This document shows positions 7,258-8,035 of a DNA stretch of 8,035 nucleotides, in pieces; within the stretch, counting starts at the first letter, position 1, and each line of letters opens with the position of its first letter. The DNA is taken from positions 1 through 8,035 of the forward strand of contig CAYNKA010000028.1 of NCBI GenBank assembly GCA_964397655.1. The letters run 5' to 3'. Both the position numbers and the translations under genes were made by a program. The DNA is from CAYNKA01 sp964397655. Lineage in GTDB: Bacteria > Spirochaetota > Spirochaetia > DTKZ01. The notes below the pieces were generated by a model. The model was not told the origin of the DNA. It searched no databases and saw nothing but the letters and a program-made list of their open reading frames with translations.

Positions 7258-7539
7258 TCAGGCGAACTCGATCGTCCAGAGCGGAAATTCCTTCTCCAGC
7301 GCTGCACGGATGTCGTGCTCCAAGCCGTCGATCACGAACTGGTCGACGGCGAAGCATGCCGGGCATTGATAATCCTGCTTCTTCACGTCCAGGTGGACGA
7401 CGATGGTCTTTTCCGGTTCGTGGTAGCTGAACTTCTTGACCAACCCCAATTCGCCGATGCTCAGCTCCGACTGGGATTCTTTCACGCCGGAAAGCACGCG
7501 GTCGAACTTGTTCCTCGTCTCGACATCCAGTTCTTTCAT
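7258..7539 (-). CDS. Small DUF59/MIP18-like protein with CPAC motif
   Basis: A 93-residue protein. The middle and end resemble the DUF59 (FeS_assembly_P/MIP18) fold: an IGELGLVKKFSYH stretch (28-40), a strand (KTIVVHLDV, 44-52), then CPAC (59-62) leading into a helix (VDQFVIDGLEHDIRAALEK) and a final strand (WTIEF). DUF59 proteins typically have LGLV followed by a strand, a cysteine-containing turn, a helix and a last strand, and several take part in iron-sulfur cluster assembly or delivery. Here the turn has two cysteines. The start is well supported by AAGGAG (7550-7545), 5 nt before the ATG. The ATG overlaps the preceding stop (ATGA), so it is translationally coupled to the gene upstream. 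No other iron-sulfur assembly gene is visible. The family call is moderate confidence; the alternative is a small redox protein using the CPAC pair. Confidence 0.7.
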   Translation of the reverse strand: MKELDVETRNKFDRVLSGVKESQSELSIGELGLVKKFSYHEPEKTIVVHLDVKKQDYQCPACFAVDQFVIDGLEHDIRAALEKEFPLWTIEFA

Positions 7540-8035
7540 TGCTTCTCCTTGCCCGTGAACAGGGAAACTCGCTTCAGCACGGCGTCGAGGTTGCCCCCCA
7601 AGCTCGCTCCCCGAGGGTTGCCGTGCAGAAAAAATGTCTTGGTCTCCGGGTAGGCGCAGAAATGCTTGAAGCCGGAGGTGTCCGGAAGGGATTCCAACAC
7701 CTTGCCCAGCTCCGCCGACAGATCGGCGCCCTTCCAGAGGAGCACGAAGCGTTTGCCGTCCCGTTCGACGTCCCTGCGATCCATCGCATCCATTCCCTCG
7801 ATTTTCGCCTTCCTGAGATGTTTTGCGGCGACCAGGTGCGCTTCGCCGCGGAATTTCTGTTTTACGAACACATTGATGAAGTAGCGGTCCCGTACGCCGA
7901 GCAGGAGCGAGAAAGGAAGGTAGAGCACCGAATGGCGGGGACTCAAGGTGATCGTTCCCTTGGCGCTTGCGAAAGGCTCGGGCATGGCGTACACGAAGTT
8001 GTAGCCGATGTTGCCGCCGATGTTGACGTAGTTCG
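7536..8035 (-). CDS. Unrecognised protein, C-terminal part (5' end outside window)
   Basis: The minus-strand frame stays open to the window edge, giving 165 visible residues. A GTG at 7994 could be read as a start, but the frame continues upstream with well-behaved sequence (NYVNIGGNIGYNF), so I treat the gene as truncated by the window. I do not recognise the family. Visible traits: a glycine/asparagine-rich beginning, a hydrophobic strand-like stretch (SVLYLPFSLLLGV), a basic region rich in Lys and Arg (VKQKFRGEAHLVAAKHLRK), and a soluble C-terminal half with several short strands and helices (FVLLWKG, FKHFCAYPETKTFFLHG, LDAVLKRVSLF). No clear membrane segment or cofactor motif is seen. Its stop overlaps the start of the DUF59-like gene (ATGA), so the two products are probably made together and may act together. 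Confidence 0.75.
   Translation of the reverse strand, partial: NYVNIGGNIGYNFVYAMPEPFASAKGTITLSPRHSVLYLPFSLLLGVRDRYFINVFVKQKFRGEAHLVAAKHLRKAKIEGMDAMDRRDVERDGKRFVLLWKGADLSAELGKVLESLPDTSGFKHFCAYPETKTFFLHGNPRGASLGGNLDAVLKRVSLFTGKEKQ
7545..7550 (-). promoter_or_regulatory. Ribosome binding site of the DUF59-like gene
   Basis: AAGGAG on the minus strand, 5 nt before the ATG at 7539, within the end of the upstream gene. Confidence 0.65.

Noticed and set aside
6475..7653. Plus-strand frame of 392 codons opposite the SulP and DUF59-like genes.
   Set aside because: The translation is Asp/Glu/Gly/His-rich with no domain, as expected for antisense of a membrane protein gene.

Overview
The window is a GC-rich bacterial segment (the left two-thirds looks clearly richer in GC than the last 800 bases, judged by eye). 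There are no rRNA, tRNA, CRISPR or insertion-sequence signatures. The lineage cannot be fixed from the sequence. The tightly packed genes and Shine-Dalgarno sites are ordinarily bacterial, and the gene content suggests a heterotroph that takes up and breaks down glycosides or polyols.

Left block (1-5093, + strand): a compact four-gene operon. Two paralogous TIM-barrel proteins resembling glycoside hydrolases of the GH20/GH67 type sit at its two visible ends; the first is cut by the window edge. Between them are a HisD-family dehydrogenase whose signatures match the sulfopropanediol/polyol dehydrogenase HpsN branch better than histidine biosynthesis, and a short-chain dehydrogenase/reductase (SDR). 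The junctions are an ATGA overlap, a 17-nt overlap and a 17-nt gap, so the four genes are almost certainly co-transcribed and probably translationally coupled. My working model is that the hydrolase-like proteins release or process a substrate in the cytoplasm, the SDR interconverts a secondary alcohol and a ketone, and the HpsN-like enzyme oxidises a primary alcohol to a carboxylate. The substrate is unknown. No sugar kinase, aldolase or transporter belonging to this pathway is visible, so it probably continues to the left of the window.

Middle (5138-5437, - strand): a remnant of a sensor histidine kinase that keeps only the C-terminal half of the ATPase domain. It lies between the convergent ends of the operon and the transporter gene.

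Right block (5458-8035, - strand): a complete SulP/SLC26-type anion transporter with a C-terminal STAS domain, a small DUF59/MIP18-like protein with a CPAC motif, and the C-terminal part of an unrecognised protein that runs off the right edge. The last two overlap by ATGA and form a translationally coupled pair; the transporter lies 75 nt downstream and may or may not share their transcript.

The most interesting part is the GH-like / HpsN-like / SDR / GH-like cassette, a candidate for an uncharacterised catabolic pathway.
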